The translations under genes were made by a program, and so were the position numbers. The notes below the pieces were generated by a model. It ran no database searches. It was not told the origin of the DNA and saw only the letters and a program-made list of their open reading frames with translations. A stretch of DNA of 64,000 nt from Diplodia intermedia. Taxonomy: Eukaryota; Ascomycota; Dothideomycetes; Botryosphaeriales; Botryosphaeriaceae. Position 1 is the stretch's first letter. Each line of letters begins with the position of its first letter. The stretch covers positions 372,001-436,000 of the forward strand of contig JAKEKT010000018.1 of the NCBI GenBank assembly GCA_021495925.1, in the 5' to 3' direction. Below are positions 1 through 10,071 of this stretch, piece after piece.

Positions 1-1217
1 GTGCGCCGACCCAGCAGCCACCGAGCCAGAGAATCGTCTTCTCAAACTGCGCCGTGAGGCCGGCCAGGGTAGGACGGACGGAGAACTTGTACATGACGAA
101 GGCACAGAACGCGGCGGGTAGGAAGCGTCCTAACGCCATGCTGACGAGAGCATGATAATCGCCATACATAGGTGGATCCGACGCCAGTGCGACGTGAAAG
201 AAGATGCCAAAGAAAACCGAGGGGAAGAATACGGCTGGCGATGTGGTGAAAAGTGATAGGAGGACAGTGAAGGTCAACGAAACGGCGAAAAGAGACCAGC
301 GCAGGTCCTTGCACTGCGAAGCGCTCCCTTCAACAAAGGTGAAGGAGAGCGGAAAGTAGGAGTCGAAGGAGATACTGGCGATGTGATGCGCCCAACGGCC
401 GGGGAATTTGCTTTGGGTGCCGATGCGCGAAATGACGCCGCAGCCGCCATCCTTGTCGCTGACAAGGCCGGCATGGATTGCGGAGCCGCACACGAAGGAA
501 TCGCCGCGATAGATGGTGCTTCCAATCTTGTCTTCTCCAGAGCCGCCCTCGGTGGGACCACCAATGACGAGAGGCCTGTAGTTGACCTCCTCATCACCAA
601 CGGCATGAGGGTTCACCACCTCAACGCGCTTGCAGTTGGCGGGGCAGCGGAAAGCAAAGGTATTGTTGCCGAACGGACGGCAGTCGTCTCCGTTCAAGCC
701 GCATTTGTTGTTATCCTTCCTAGCACAAGTCAGTCGACCACTAGGCAGATGGCGGTTCGCAGACGCGTGCATACCAGAGGCGCGAGGTACAATCAAGCAT
801 GACTGGGGGACCATATTCGCCGATATCGGTCGAGAAGGCCGACCTGCGCAGCACAAGCGCGAAAGAGAGGAGCCACAGAGCATAGAAAGCGGCCAGGAGC
901 CAAGCCTTGTGCTTCCGCTTGGGCAGGTATGTATCCAACAGGCGCGGCGGAGCGGTCTGGATGGCGGGGAAGAAGGGAGTGATCTTGTACGGGCGCGGGG
1001 GCGTCGGACCCTTGACCCACGTGGCAACAGAGTTCACCAGCCGGGCCAGTGGGCTGGGGACGTAGCTGGGTGGGCTGGGCGGGGCGGGCAGGTCGTCGAT
1101 GTCGTCGTAGCTGTAGGGCTCGGCATGTTGCAGGTTGTTGGTGGCCGTGGCGTCCGAGTCGACGGTGCTGGTCGCGTCGTCGCGATACTCGTTCTCCTGG
1201 TCCCTGGGGGGTGACAT
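1..1217 (-). CDS. LCCL domain-containing membrane protein (3' part cut by window edge)
   Basis: Start ATG at 1217; one 55-nt intron at 720-774 (GTATGC donor, CTGAC branch, CTAG acceptor) joins ...TSRLW to KDNNKCGLNGDDC. The N-terminal ~130 residues are acidic and proline-rich, followed by a membrane segment (WLLAAFYALWLLSFALVL). Next comes a cysteine-rich LCCL module: CGLNGDDC, FRCPANC, VIGG, STIYRGDSFVCGSAIHAG. This is the fungal LCCL arrangement, in which the module is followed by a multi-pass membrane region; two hydrophobic stretches (SLFAVSLTFTVLLSLF and FFPSVFFGIFFHVALA) are visible before the frame runs off base 1. The LCCL module is a disulphide-stabilised extracellular or lumenal fold; the function of the fungal proteins is unknown. 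The C-terminus is missing only because the window ends. Head-to-head with the aminotransferase gene. Confidence 0.88.
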
Positions 1218-1955
1218 CTGGTTGGCACCCGAGGCCGGCGGGTGGTCTGGGTCGGGTCAGCCTCGTGCCGGAATGCGCCGGAGTCAATGGTCAGAGGGCG
1301 TGGCGACGTCGGCCAGCGATAGTCGGGCAGCGCGGAGCGTGGGATAGCGATGGCCGGCGCGAGAGACAAGAGAGAGGCAGCCTTCGCCGTGGGGAGTCGA
1401 GAAAAGGAGGGAAGGAGTCGTGGTGGTGAGGCAGTCATGGGTCGTACCTGCATGCTGGTGCTGGCAGCCGCCATGACGTGCAGGGCCGTGCTCCCGGCCG
1501 GGCAGCTCGTGGCTCTCGTCTCCTCCGAACTTTGTCCACCACCCGTCCATGGCCGTTGTCGACGTGGTTGGCGCAGCGGCAGCCGGGCTCTGGAAGGGTG
1601 TCGCGGGCTGGGGGCCATGGCCCGCGTCGCTCCCGTCTCCACTGCGGCGTGCGCAGAGCGTCAACCCTGGGGGCCTGGCGGCCTTGCTGCCTTGCTGCCT
1701 GGCACTGGCGGTGGCCGAGAAGGGACGCGTCCCGTCTGCGCGTCCGTGAGCGGTCCGCGGTGAGCGGGCGGGACTGGCGCGCTCCGAAGAGGCAGCTCGC
1801 GGCTGGCTGCTTACAATTGCAGCTGCTCTTATCGCCGACGCTATCGCTATGCATCCCTCAGCATGGCGACAGCGCACTCCCATCCTTCCCCACATTCCTC
1901 CCAGCTGTGAATTCGCCTTTCTCTCCTGTCGCAGCACCAGGCCGGACCGCCCAAA
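1218..1955. other. Divergent intergenic region, LCCL gene / aminotransferase
   Basis: 738 bp between the two start codons. GC-rich with short open frames on both strands, none with recognisable protein features. It must hold both promoters; I see no clear TATA box. A pyrimidine-rich stretch lies just before the aminotransferase ATG, which has adenine at -3 (CCCAAAATGG). Confidence 0.6.
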
Positions 1956-3936
1956 ATGGAGTCGAACAAAGAGCTGCCCAAGCCCGTTGATCTCTCGCAT
2001 CATCTTTCGCGCAATGCCAAGCGCCGGGAGCCCTCGTCTATGAAGTCATTCTACAAGTACTTCATGATCCCGGGAATCGGCCAGCTTGCGGGAGGTCCGA
2101 CTCCCTGCTGCCCTCGTAGTAGCCCTCTGAGTGCTCATATACTGTCCAGGTCTTCCCAACGAGAAATATTTCCCCTACGACAACTTCGAGGCCCGTGTAG
2201 CGCTGCCTGATCGCTTCAAGCCCACTCCCAACGACCCTGTCGACCCTCCCACTGATGAATTAGCCAATGCCTCCCTTTCTGACTCGCCTCAATCCGCCCG
2301 CATCCTTGTTCCTCACACCTCTGGTACCACGGATCTCCTGCGGAAAATCGACCTGGACACTGCTCTCCAGTACGGCACTGCCCAGGGCTACCCTCCCCTC
2401 TATCAATTCGTCCGCCAGTTCACCACCCAGAACCTGCACCCCAACGTCCCCTACCGCGGTGGACCCGAGGTTATCCTGACTTGCGGCTCTACCGACGGCT
2501 TTTCCAAGGTCGTCCAAGCTCTGACTAACGAATGGGACGAAGACCGGGACCCCATAGACGACAGGGAGGGCGTGCTGGTCGAGGAATACTGTTACACGAA
2601 CGCCATCCAGGCCGTGCGCCCTCGCGGCGTCAATGTTGTGCCCGTCAAGATCGATGACGAGGGAATGCTGGCCAAGGGCGACGGTGGTCTTGAAGATGTT
2701 CTCGACAGCTGGGATGTGTCCAGAGGCCGACGCCCGCACCTGATCTACACCGTAACGTATGCAATCTTATTTCCCTCCAAACACAATTCCTTTATTCTTG
2801 TTCAATTCCCACGTGCTCAAGACGAAAGTTGCTCCACCACCCAAACACTGACACGGACTCGCAGAGTCGGTCAAAACCCAACCTCGGGCGTACTCAGCGT
2901 ACAGCGCCGCAAAGAGATCTATGAACTCTGTGTCAAGTACGACATCATCATTGTCGAAGATGATCCCTACTGGTACCTTCAATTTCCGTCAGCCTCCCCC
3001 AAGTCCACCCCGCCCGCGAAGCCGGAGGGCAAGTCCTCAGGCTTCGACTTCCTCGACTCCCTCGTGCCATCGTATCTGTCGGTCGATTACGAGGGCCGTG
3101 TCATCCGCATCGACACCTTCAGCAAGACAGTCGCCCCTGGCTGCCGCCTCGGCTGGCTCACCGCCCAACCCGCCATCGTCGAGCGCATCCTGCGCCTGAC
3201 GGAGACGTCAACCCAGCAGCCCTCCGGCTTCGTGCAGTCCATGATCGCCGAGCTCATCATGGGCCCGCAGAGCAAGCAGGACGGCGGCCAAGGCGGCGCC
3301 AAAGACGGCCGCGGCTGGGACGTCAGCGGCTGGGTGCGTTGGCTCGAAGGGCTGCGTGGCAACTACGAGCGACGCATGAACGCCATGTGCGACGTCCTGG
3401 ACGCGGGCAAGCAGCTCGTCAAGACGGGCCGCCGCAGCTCTCTGAGCACGCTCGTCCACCCCTCATCCTCCAACGGCACCACCGAGGACGCCGAGGCCGA
3501 CGAGTGGGCCGTCGTCGAAACCAACCAGATCTACTCCTTTGTCCGCCCGCTCGGCGGCATGTTCGTCTGGCTCCGCTTCGACTTCACCACGCACCCACTT
3601 GCGCGCTCATCTACGATCCCGCATGCACGCCTCTCTCGTGCTCTTTGGATCCTCCTCACCACCGCTCCTTACCGCGTCCTCGTCTCCCCCGGCGGCATCT
3701 TCGCCCCTACCCCTGAAATTTCAGCCCGTGATGGTTACAACTGCTTCCGCATGTGCTTCGCCGCTTGCCCCGAGGAGGAAGTCGTCCCCATCACCCGCCG
3801 CTTCGTCAAGGGTGCTCGCGCCTTCTTCCGCATTCGCGACCCCGCCCGTATCGACGATATCCTCAAGGACGACGATCCGGGTGTTGAGGAGGAGGCAATG
3901 AAGATGGGTGGTTTGGCTGGATTTGGATTCTGTTAA
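1956..3936 (+). CDS. PLP-dependent class I/II aminotransferase, aromatic/2-aminoadipate (ARO8-like) type
   Basis: Three exons: 1956-2094, 2150-2756, 2865-3936; introns of 55 and 108 nt. The second is a multiple of three, so a simple ORF reads through it, but the splice restores YTVTVGQNPTSGVLS, close to the family's YTxPxGQNPTG block. Product about 605 aa. Visible family features are GGLPNEKYFPYD near the N-terminus, the cofactor-contact region EEYCYTNAIQAVRPRG, IVEDDPYWYLQF, and the PLP-lysine motif DTFSKTVAPGCRLGW. In fungi these fold-type I enzymes transfer amino groups between aromatic amino acids, kynurenine or 2-aminoadipate and 2-oxoglutarate in the cytosol; which substrate this one uses cannot be read from sequence. 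A ~100-residue insertion with low-complexity stretches lies before the final FVRPLGGMFVWLRF block. Confidence 0.9.
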
Positions 3937-4756
3937 AGGGAAGAAAGAAGAAGAAATGGTTCGATAGGATGAGGTAGAAGATGAAATGAAGGAGTTGTAA
4001 GAAGATTCTTGGAAGACGTAGTTGTAAAGATTGGCTCAGAGCGCGTCACGTCAAGCGATTTAGAGGAGGGCGGGATTTCATTAGCGAGGAATAGGGTGAA
4101 TCGGGAGATGAACATATTCCATAATGACTATACTACGATTATGACACAACAATATGCGACCTTACACGATATCTTAGATATTGCGTCGGTGGTTGACAAA
4201 TGGAAGCGGACTGCCTGACTTCCATTCCGCTTTCGGTGTGGCCTAGCCTGAATTTAGAGCTGCATCGGTTAGCAAACTAGAAAAGCCTCTTGGGGCCGTG
4301 AGCGATACTCATGTATGACGACATGTTGATATTGTGGTTCGAGCTGCACAACTCGTATACAAACGGTCTGTTGGAATGTCGAGGCTAGCACAGTGGTGGC
4401 TTATCTCCAATACCCTGCCGAACACGGATCTAAGGATGACGTAAATGTTGCATTTGAGTTTCTTGATAGATGCATATAGCCGATCTTTTCAGAGTATACC
4501 CCGGCTTTGGAGTACCAGTGCCGCGGGACCCCTCCATTCTTTACGATCCAGGCCAATACTAGCCTTTTGACTTGCGTAAGGAGGGGTTTGACTTTTTATA
4601 GACCGGTCAATTGATTGCGATTGAACACCTCACGGGGACGTTGAAGAAGCTCTGCTGCCTGCACAAAGATGCACATATCCCGTCTGATCAACTATCAAGG
4701 TCCCTCTACCTTTTTTTTTCTTTCCAATACCACCCATTTCCAGACAGCCGACTTCA
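3937..4756. other. Intergenic, downstream of the aminotransferase
   Basis: 820 bp of 3' flank. AT content is higher than in the neighbouring exons. A TTTTTATAGA stretch near 4593 and a pyrimidine tract near 4706-4727 precede the small ORF at 4757 and could be its promoter. No other coding signal seen. Confidence 0.5.
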
Positions 4757-5002
4757 ATGGCTTCACTACGTTTCATCTGCATAATCACCCTTTTCGTCAC
4801 GGCGACAGCGGCACGCAGATTCCATTTCCCCAAATCACCACGTCTGGTCGAGAGGCCTCTCCGGCCGCTGCTGTTCGTTGACTCGAACCTGGTTCAAATT
4901 TCCCTCGCGGATGACGACGGCGCGCGGCCGCGGACGGCCATGCACAACATCACGTTTCCGGCCCGTACGTGGATGCAGGACAGGTGCAGGCAGACGCCAT
5001 GA
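4757..5002 (+). CDS. Hypothetical small secreted protein (doubtful)
   Basis: An 81-residue single-exon ORF starting MASLRFICIITLFVTATAARRFHF, whose first ~19 residues look like a cleavable signal peptide (hydrophobic core IITLFV, small residues ATAA at the end). The remainder is basic, with two cysteines and no domain I recognise. A pyrimidine tract and a TATA-like sequence lie upstream, which argues mildly for expression. It converges on the AIM6-like gene 279 bp away; that gap contains a 15-nt poly-A run near 5230. It could be a lineage-specific secreted protein, the first exon of something larger, or chance. Confidence 0.3.
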   Translation: MASLRFICIITLFVTATAARRFHFPKSPRLVERPLRPLLFVDSNLVQISLADDDGARPRTAMHNITFPARTWMQDRCRQTP

Positions 5003-5281
5003 CGACCCGCTCCGTTGAGCGACGAGGGGAAAGGTAGACAAGACAACACGCAACCTTTTCATCGAGATGAACTCTTCGAACTCAGTCATCAAGCATCAAA
5101 TAGCCATTAGATACACGGATCGCGTCCGCATCGTCATTATGCAACATGCGTCGCATGTCCCCGACCCATTCCCATCTCCCCGAACCTCATAAGAACAATC
5201 CGTCATCGCGAAAGAACAGGGGGGTGAGAGAAAAAAAAAAAAAAACAAGGAAACAAAGAACAACAGGGCCCGCCCGACAAA

Positions 5282-6371
5282 CTACTCCATCTCCCAAAAC
5301 CCGCTCGCGCCCTCCAAGTCGTCCACATTCAGCAACGCCACCCCCTCATCCAACAGCGTGCGCCACACGGCATTCCGCGTCCCAACCGGCCAGCCGGGGG
5401 CGTCCCAATACCTGGCGCCGATGCCGCGATCGCGCGCGGCGGCGACCTGTGCGCGCAGCGTGGCGAGCTGCGTCGCGTTGAGGGCGGGCACGGCGGCGGT
5501 GCCGACGGCGCCGAAGACGGCATTGAAGTCGGTCGAGGCTATGGGCGAGATCTCGGGGCCGGTGATGTCGTCGGGCAAGTCGGCGAGGGGGGCGTCGAGG
5601 AAGACGTCGCGAGCCGCATTCCCGTCGTTCGTTTGGTTCAGCACGTCCGACAGCCGCGTGTTGCCGGTGCCGATGACGGTGACGGGCCCGGCGACGAGCG
5701 TGCCGTTGGCGGGGAAGTACGTCGTCAGGTGGCCGGCGCGGCGCAGCGGCTCGAGCGCGGCGCGCGCCGCCGCGAACGTCTCGTCGGCGCCCGTCTTGAG
5801 GTCGATCCAGAGGTAGAGCGTCTGGCCCGCCGACGTGTCGAAGACGCCGTTTTTGGTCGCGGTTTGGACGAAGGCCGTCGACGGGTTCTGCCGGCGGAGC
5901 GTGTCCAGGATGGGCGAGATGTAGAGCGCGGAGAGGGTGCGGGCGTGGGTTAGCGCGCTTTCTTCGTGGCCGACCTGACCGAGGAGTGGTGTGAGTTCGG
6001 GTCTCTTCTTGCGTGTTTGGGGGAAAGAAGCTCACGTAGAGGGTTCCGTTGATCAACCACACATCCGCCTCTGTTGATACAGCCCCGTAAGACAGCCCCG
6101 AGTAGAATGGCACATCCCTCCAGTAGTCGTTGTGGCTGTGGAAAGGTTTCTGATTGAACCCGTCGTCATTAGCTTGGGGCCATCTTTTGGTAGGGGTGCT
6201 ACTCACGGGAATGATACCACGCGTCAGATCAGTGGGATACGTGTACAAGTCGCTGCCGTGCGTGTTTTGCAGGATGTTCTGCAGCGTGCTCGACACGTCG
6301 GGTATGGCGGCGGCGTCAACAGCGCGGGCTGCGGCGAGCGCCAGCGTTGACGAAATGACGGATGCCTTCAT
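5282..6371 (-). CDS. AIM6-like secreted PLC-like phosphodiesterase (TIM-barrel) protein
   Basis: Start ATG at 6371 (MKASVISSTLALAAARAVDA, a signal peptide); an in-frame ATG at 6416 gives a less hydrophobic start and was not chosen. Exons 6207-6371, 6036-6149 and 5282-5974 are separated by introns 6150-6206 (57 nt) and 5975-6035 (61 nt). Splicing gives GIIPKPFHSHNDYWRDVPF and then NGTLYVGHEESALTHARTL; product about 323 aa. HSHNDY, TEADVWL and VGHEE are the metal and substrate site blocks of the 'altered inheritance of mitochondria protein 6' family, related to glycerophosphodiester phosphodiesterases and PI-PLC. Several N-glycosylation sequons fit secretion. The true substrate of the family is not established. 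Confidence 0.87.
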
Positions 6372-7161
6372 TGCGGATTGACGATTCTTCCCAAGCTCTT
6401 GAGCAATTGGCAACACTGGCTACTTCTTAATGCACGTCGAAACAACGACGGAACCTGGCGGGATGCAAATACGGCGCTGAGGCAAAGGGAAGGGGCGTAG
6501 CCGTTGAGGCAGGTGAAGAGACGGGCTCCTCAGGGTCCGACGCGGCGTTATTATATAGTTCAGTCCGGGTGAGCGGTGACGGGTGGCCGCAAGGACTGAT
6601 GGGATGACGGGATTATGTACCGGGATGCGGGACACGGTCGGGTCACGGCTGGGGGCGGGCACGACCCAGCCAATCAATGACGCATGTGCCTGGTCCTTCT
6701 CTCCCCACGTGCGTGGCTGAGCATCGAACCAACATTCCTTCGGCTCGCCTTGATCTGGCAGTTAATCTGCCGTCTCGCCGTCTATTCTCTATTCAGACGT
6801 GGGCGTCAAATTCATGCAAAACAGTTAGACATGGAGTTTGGCTCGGTAGAAACGAAGTGGATTCAAGGAGTAAATACCTACAACTCTTGTACGCTCAGAG
6901 TGAATATAAGAGTTGATTGTCCTTCATCCTATCTGAGTTCCGACTCTCCAAGCAACTCTTGGTAATGTTACGGGTTGTCCGCTTTTTGTTTTTTGTCTAC
7001 CGATTCTAGATATGATCAAAACAAAGACCACATTAACCCGTCTGATACCCATCCAGAAGACCGCCCATCCAACGCCGTCGCCAATTTCATATCGATCTGT
7101 GACACATGCCCGCACGCAATCTGGGACTCGAAATACAAAAATACACGCAATGCAACCCGCA
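6372..7161. other. Intergenic, AIM6-like promoter and SSL2 3' flank
   Basis: 790 bp. The left half is GC-rich and holds the AIM6-like promoter; the right half (about 6800-7160) is AT-richer and would be the 3' flank of SSL2. No coding signal on either strand. Confidence 0.5.
6551..6557 (-). promoter_or_regulatory. TATA-like box of the AIM6-like gene
   Basis: TATATAA read on the minus strand, 180 bp upstream of the chosen ATG at 6371. Position and match are plausible for a fungal TATA element; transcription start not known. Confidence 0.4.
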
Positions 7162-9606
7162 CTACGACGGCAGCACCTTCTTGTTCTGCTTCCCAAGCGT
7201 GCGTTTGAGCTTCTTGAGCATCTGGTTTCCTGTCGCCCGGAGCTCCTTGTTCTTGTCTCTGTTGTACTCCTTGTATGCCATGTCCTGGCCACCGCTCAGC
7301 TCGCCCAGCGTTCCAGCCGTGCGACGCACCCCCCTCCTGAACCTGTTGCCTCCCTTCCTGTCGAAGAGATCTCCCTCGTTCTTCTCCACTTCGCCTGCCA
7401 CGTCGTTCTGCATGATGACGTCCTGGAGGAGTTCCCGCCGCTCTTGCGGAGTGGCATACACCAGTCCAGGAAGGTTCTCGATGCCCTGAAGCCGAGTGAT
7501 GACACGGAAGGAATAACCTTGGTCTACCAGGAAGGCTTGTCGCTTCGACGAATAGAACATTTCGGTTGTATCCTTCGAAACGAGCGAGTAGAAGAACGCG
7601 TTGAATCCTTCGTCGTTTCTACGCTTGGCCCGCAGGATGCGGCCTAGACGCTGCGCCTCCTGACGACGCGATCCGTAATGCGAGGAGATCTGGATGAGGC
7701 ATGTTGCTTCCGGCAAGTCAAGAGACGTGTCTCCAATCTTGGAGAGGAAGATCGTCTTGACGTCTTCATTGTACATGAAGTTCTGAAGCACCGTTTGCCG
7801 CTCCTGGTTGGACGTACCGCCGTAAATGAAGGCCTTGTTGAGTCTCCTCGCGTACGCCTTCAACGCGTACACGTTGTCAGAGAACACAATTGTCTTGTCG
7901 CCTCTCTTTTCGTGGTAGTCGATGAGGAACTGCGCTGCCTGGAACTTGCGAGGGTTCATCGTGTACAGGAGCGACTTCTTATTTACCGTCTTGGCCTTCA
8001 AGTACTCGGCGTAGAACTCTGTCGTCATTTGACACCAGACTTCTGAGCAGATGACCTTGGCAATGAAGCCGTTTTCAGACAACTCTTGCCAATTGGCCTC
8101 GTACAGCTTGGGCCCGATGAGAAAGTTCAAGTCGACAATCTTGTCGTCTTCACGAAGCAAGGTGGCCGTAAGACCAAGCTTCGCATGCGAAGGCACGGCG
8201 TGCGTGACTCGACTGAACATTTCTGCAGGGACGACGTGCACCTCGTCGAGAACCATGAGACCCCACTCTCTTTGTGTGATGAAATCCATGACTTTCTGCG
8301 AGTCGTACGACCTCGTCCGGTTCATGGCAATCATGTTGTACGTGGAGATGAGGACACCGGTGTTACCCGAGAAGAAGTCTTTCTGTTCGGCGGTGAAGAC
8401 GGCAATGTCGCTGGGGTTGATGTTGGACCACTTGATGAACTCGTCACGCCACTGCAGCACGGACATGGTACTCGTGCAGAGCACAATGCAGCCTTTTCTC
8501 ACGGTACACGCGGCAGTGATACCGACCAGAGTCTTGCCGGCACCGCAGGGCAAGACGATGATTCCACTACGAGCACGTCCGTTACCAAACATCTTGGTAA
8601 GAGCCTGTTCTTGGTACGGCCGGATCTCGACACCCGGCCGAATGTCAATTTCCAAGTTGGCGTTGGCGAAATCATTGCGGAAGTCGTACTCCTCAGTCAG
8701 CGGCAGCCCGATTGCTCGACAGCGTTTCGAAACAGTCTGAACACTGGGACCGTCTATTTGGAAGGAGTGGACCTGATCTTCTTCCTCATCATCGTCTTCT
8801 TCCCTGAGCACGTTCATCATTTGATCAGCGTCTTCGGGCTGTGGTTGTGCCTGAGCGGCCTGCTTGGCGCCGGCGGCCATGTTGGTACCGGGAATGACCA
8901 GGTCGCCCTTCTTGGCAGCGGTGGTCTTCATCAAGCCTTCAGTGTTGTCTATTCTGCAGGGGCCGATGATGGAGTCGCGCAGCAGGGTGCGGAGGATGTC
9001 CGGATCAGAACTCTCGACAAAGTACTTGGTCTGTTTCAAGACCAGCCTGACTTTGCCGAACGACTTTGTGGACTGGATGATGAAATCCTTGACCTCCCCA
9101 TCCAATGGTGTCTTGGACAGCTTTTCAAGCTGGTTGATGATTTCTTCAGTCGAGAGGCCAACCGAGACGGCGGCGAAAAGACTGTTGGCGGTGAGAGAGT
9201 ATTCATGCATGAGAGACACACGCGACTGAGGCTCGGCGATGTTGATGAGAAAACGCTCGGCTGTCTTGAAGTAAGGAGAGAAACTTTCTAGGATAATCTT
9301 GCCCTCGGGAGTTACCCAAAGAGGGCGGTCGGCGTGCTCTTTCTTCAGGTCCAGGCTCGAGTAGTCGTGGCCTTGGAAATAGCTGGACATGGCATCCGGC
9401 CTCCTGACACCGGGGTCCGCAGTCCTCTTGGAGCGCTGGAAGCGCTCAACTAGCATCCGCATCTCGTCCTGCTCCGCAACCTCATCCGCGGTGGGCTCGG
9501 TGTACTCGTCATCGCTGCTGGCCATGCTGCTGGGCGTGTTCATGCCGGACGCCACCCTCTTCGAGGCACCGCCGGTCGGCGCGGTCGCTTTGCGCTTGGC
9601 CGCCAT
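7162..9606 (-). CDS. SSL2: TFIIH core subunit DNA helicase XPB/Ssl2
   Basis: Intronless, about 814 aa from ATG at 9606 (MAAKRKATAPTGG). The open frame extends upstream to 10314, but that extension is low-complexity and lies in the promoter, so the MAAKRK start is preferred. Ssl2 is the 3'-5' ATPase/translocase of TFIIH, opening DNA at promoters and in nucleotide excision repair. Visible: acidic N-terminus (SSDDEYTEPTADE), the damage-recognition-like region with the family block HPLWVTP/GKIILESFSP type sequence near residues 95-110, Walker A LPCGAGKT (about 352-359), DEVH box (about 454-457), TATLLREDDK containing the XPB RED triad, and helicase motif VI QRLGRILRAKRR. All catalytic motifs are intact. 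The basic C-terminus ends near LKRTLGKQNKK. Divergent from HID1. Confidence 0.97.
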   Translation of the reverse strand: MAAKRKATAPTGGASKRVASGMNTPSSMASSDDEYTEPTADEVAEQDEMRMLVERFQRSKRTADPGVRRPDAMSSYFQGHDYSSLDLKKEHADRPLWVTPEGKIILESFSPYFKTAERFLINIAEPQSRVSLMHEYSLTANSLFAAVSVGLSTEEIINQLEKLSKTPLDGEVKDFIIQSTKSFGKVRLVLKQTKYFVESSDPDILRTLLRDSIIGPCRIDNTEGLMKTTAAKKGDLVIPGTNMAAGAKQAAQAQPQPEDADQMMNVLREEDDDEEEDQVHSFQIDGPSVQTVSKRCRAIGLPLTEEYDFRNDFANANLEIDIRPGVEIRPYQEQALTKMFGNGRARSGIIVLPCGAGKTLVGITAACTVRKGCIVLCTSTMSVLQWRDEFIKWSNINPSDIAVFTAEQKDFFSGNTGVLISTYNMIAMNRTRSYDSQKVMDFITQREWGLMVLDEVHVVPAEMFSRVTHAVPSHAKLGLTATLLREDDKIVDLNFLIGPKLYEANWQELSENGFIAKVICSEVWCQMTTEFYAEYLKAKTVNKKSLLYTMNPRKFQAAQFLIDYHEKRGDKTIVFSDNVYALKAYARRLNKAFIYGGTSNQERQTVLQNFMYNEDVKTIFLSKIGDTSLDLPEATCLIQISSHYGSRRQEAQRLGRILRAKRRNDEGFNAFFYSLVSKDTTEMFYSSKRQAFLVDQGYSFRVITRLQGIENLPGLVYATPQERRELLQDVIMQNDVAGEVEKNEGDLFDRKGGNRFRRGVRRTAGTLGELSGGQDMAYKEYNRDKNKELRATGNQMLKKLKRTLGKQNKKVLPS

Positions 9607-10071
9607 GGCTCCTACGTTGCTCCTGAGACTGACAGGGGTAGACGTTCGACTTGGGGTGCGGTTGGAGCGGTGCGGCGAGCGGCGGCGAGAATCGCGTTGA
9701 CCGGGGAGCTTGCAGGCGAGCGAAGGGTCGGAGGCGGCAGCGGGTGCAAAGGCCGAGCGGGCGCGGATGACGAACACAGCGCGCAGCGAGGGACGAGCGA
9801 CAGTGGGGCGCTGGGCAGGAATGACGACGACGAGGTTGGCGGTGGGCGGGGAAGATAAAGGCCAGCGCAGGCAGAAGTGTGATGATGACGATGAATGAAT
9901 GGGAGGGCGCGGGCAAACGCAGCAAACGCGCCAAGCGGGGCGGGCTGGGGCCGGGGTGCGGACGGGCAGTGACGCTGCGCTGGGGCTGTCGCGCTCATCG
10001 CAATCGCAACTCTCTCTCGGCATGGCTCTGCTCCGCCGCGACATGCCACTCTGCCCTCCTGCCAGCCGATA
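9607..10071. promoter_or_regulatory. Bidirectional promoter region SSL2 / HID1
   Basis: 465 bp between the two start codons. GC-rich, no TATA box seen, as is common for constitutive fungal genes. Open frames here run on from SSL2 or are chance. Confidence 0.5.

Noticed and set aside
8086..9291. 401-residue open frame on the plus strand inside SSL2
   Set aside because: Antisense to an intact helicase gene; no domain or start context, and GC-biased codons commonly leave the opposite strand open.
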